Part shown: positions 62,403 to 64,000 of the stretch, one piece after another | Numbering within the stretch: the stretch's first letter is position 1 | Layout: the number at the start of each line of letters is the position of its first letter | NCBI GenBank assembly: GCA_037893225.1 | Contig: JAZGUH010000105.1 | Span: 2,004,747 to 2,068,746, forward strand | Direction: 5' to 3' | Origin: Hippasteria phrygiana | Taxonomy: Eukaryota; Echinodermata; Asteroidea; Valvatida; Goniasteridae | DNA length: 64,000 nucleotides | The notes under the pieces: generated by a model | What the model was told of the DNA's origin: nothing | Database searches by the model: none | Seen by the model: only the letters and a program-made list of their open reading frames with translations | Translations under genes and position numbers: made by a program

Positions 62403-64000
62403 ATCGAAAAAAATTCTACGACAATACGTAGAACAACGAGGCATTTCAGTCCCACAACGAGCCATCTATAGACTGCAGGCTTTCATGGCTTTACGAGGCT
62501 ATTCAGGAGGGACGTTAGAATATCTACGTAGTACAGTACAACGATATCATATACTGATACCTCAACAAGCTATGTATACTCGACGAGACTACATTCAAGC
62601 TATACGAAGACTTGAAAACATGGTGGAAGAAGATTTACAAAGTTACATACAACGAAACAACATCACAATCTCACAACAACTCAACTACACTCGACAAGAC
62701 TACATTCGCGCTATAAAAATCGAAGAGAGACATTTAAAAAAATTGATTTTAAAACCAAAACGCGATCTCGAGCAAATCGTGCGTGATAAAAATATCCAAG
62801 TCATTTCCACGGATAGAAATGGTAAAACGCTGAAAAAAGATTACATCGAAGCTATAAAACGATTTAAATCTCCAAATATTTTTCGAGAAGCTGATTTTCG
62901 GGAGACGAGAAGATTTGGAAACAGTTATAGAAACTGGGAACTTATATACTAAATCTGTTTACTGACGATCCGGAACAATTCTACAATACCCACGCGTTAA
63001 TGATCAAAAACAAAATCACTGCCGAATTAAGAGAAATAAGAGCAATCAAAGTGGAATATACAAAAACGACGCCAGAAGGTGTGATTACAACTTCGGAGGC
63101 AGCTCATTTTAGCTATCAGATAGTTGTCTTAAACGAGAGAGATATAAATCTAACTCTCAGACAACAATTTGATACGATATTAAAGATGCACCTTTTGTCA
63201 TCTACGCGGATTTTGAATCTATATTAGAAAAAAACAACGAGTGATTGTAAAACTCACATTCACAGAGCCTGCGGTTATTCATACGTTCTTGTTAGATGCG
63301 ATGGTTGTAAAATATGTCAAAAGACATGCGGTAGATCAGTTTATAGATTCGTTGAAAGCACTGGAGCTTGATATAAAAATAAAAAAATATCCTACTCTGT
63401 CACGTTGTACCAATGAAATTTACCCTACAAGACGAAAACAATCACTTAAACTCCAACACATGCTGGATTTGCGTAAAACAAATTTACCCAAATTACTCGT
63501 GTAATTGTCAGTGTGACAAGCCGGAAGAACCCAATTTGAGAAAGAAAGGAAAAAGAGAAGATTACCCGTACGAAAACGACAAGGGATACATCCAGAAAAT
63601 ATGTAAGTCTTGTAGCAAGAAGATTTACAAATTTCGAAAAGTTGGAGATCACTGTCATATCACGGGTAAATATCGCGGTGCTGCACACGCTTACTGTAAT
63701 CTTAAATTACAAGTACGACCCGGCGTAACGTCGATACCAGTCATCTTTCACAATTTAGAGAATTATGACTCACACTTGATCATGCAGGGCATTTCCAAAT
63801 ACCAAAAAGACATCAGATGCATACCCAAAAATTCAGAAAAATACATTTCATTCTCAGTTAGCCAATATAGATTTATCGACTCGTGTAATTTCATGTCCAG
63901 ATCAGTCTCTAGACGATCTGGTAAAATCTTGTCCAAAAGAATCTTTTAGTTTACTCCTAAAACATTTTGGTTAAGAGAACGTAGACTCGCTATTGTTTAT
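62403..64000 (+). pseudogene. Polinton/Maverick-like region: protein-primed family B DNA polymerase N-terminal part, broken, runs off window
   Basis: 62403-62952 (first ATG 62485) encodes about four repeats of a SAP/HeH-like helix-turn-helix unit with the recurring pattern Tyr-Thr-Arg-x-Asp-Tyr-Ile-x-Ala-Ile. 63000-63227 matches the region before the polymerase exonuclease motif. FVIYADFES (exonuclease-I-like) is in another frame at about 63196. 63413-63949 carries a Cys-rich block, DHCHITGKYRGAAH and IPVIFHNLENYDSHLIM. Frame changes at about 63190, 63240, 63410 and 63893 break it. This motif set is typical of Polinton/Maverick and adintovirus-like polymerases. The palm motifs would lie beyond the window. 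Old, non-coding copy. Confidence 0.72.

Overview
This is a metazoan genomic window, probably from a marine invertebrate deuterostome such as an echinoderm or hemichordate. That guess rests on a JAK-type tandem kinase split over many short exons, TA(CATG)TA-rich spacers, and hundreds of base pairs of DNA-transposon debris between exons. I cannot fix the species from the sequence alone. Nothing prokaryotic is present: there are no operons, ribosome binding sites or CRISPR arrays.

The host gene is on the + strand from 1485 to 54147. Thirteen short exons (83-236 bp) keep splice phase throughout and encode 684 residues plus a stop. The order is a JAK-like JH2 pseudokinase (exons 1-5), an acidic linker (exons 6-7), then a JH1 tyrosine kinase (exons 8-13) with a glycine loop, [15 protein letters not shown] and the JAK-type double tyrosine. 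The FERM and SH2 parts must lie upstream of the window. A candidate poly(A) signal lies at 55261.

The introns are almost solid transposable-element material. The richest one (25416-39355) holds a four-level nest. A 6.6 kb hAT element has matched ends, a 6-bp target duplication and a decayed zinc-finger transposase with introns and an acidic repeat tail. It sits inside an RTE-like LINE, which sits inside another LINE, and a fourth LINE tail and a MITE lie inside the hAT. Other introns hold non-autonomous elements with hAT-type, Harbinger-type (TTA/TAA), piggyBac-type (TTAA), Tc1/mariner/pogo-type (TA) and foldback ends, plus tRNA-derived SINEs, minisatellites and long G/C homopolymers.

Downstream of the kinase gene are a frameshifted ORF resembling the N-terminal half of a DUF3504/Crypton-type tyrosine recombinase (56479), several foldback elements, one full-length and one 5'-truncated 5S rRNA-like sequence (60541-60836), an exact 53-bp direct repeat pair, and, from about 62403 to the window end, a broken Polinton/Maverick-like family B DNA polymerase region.
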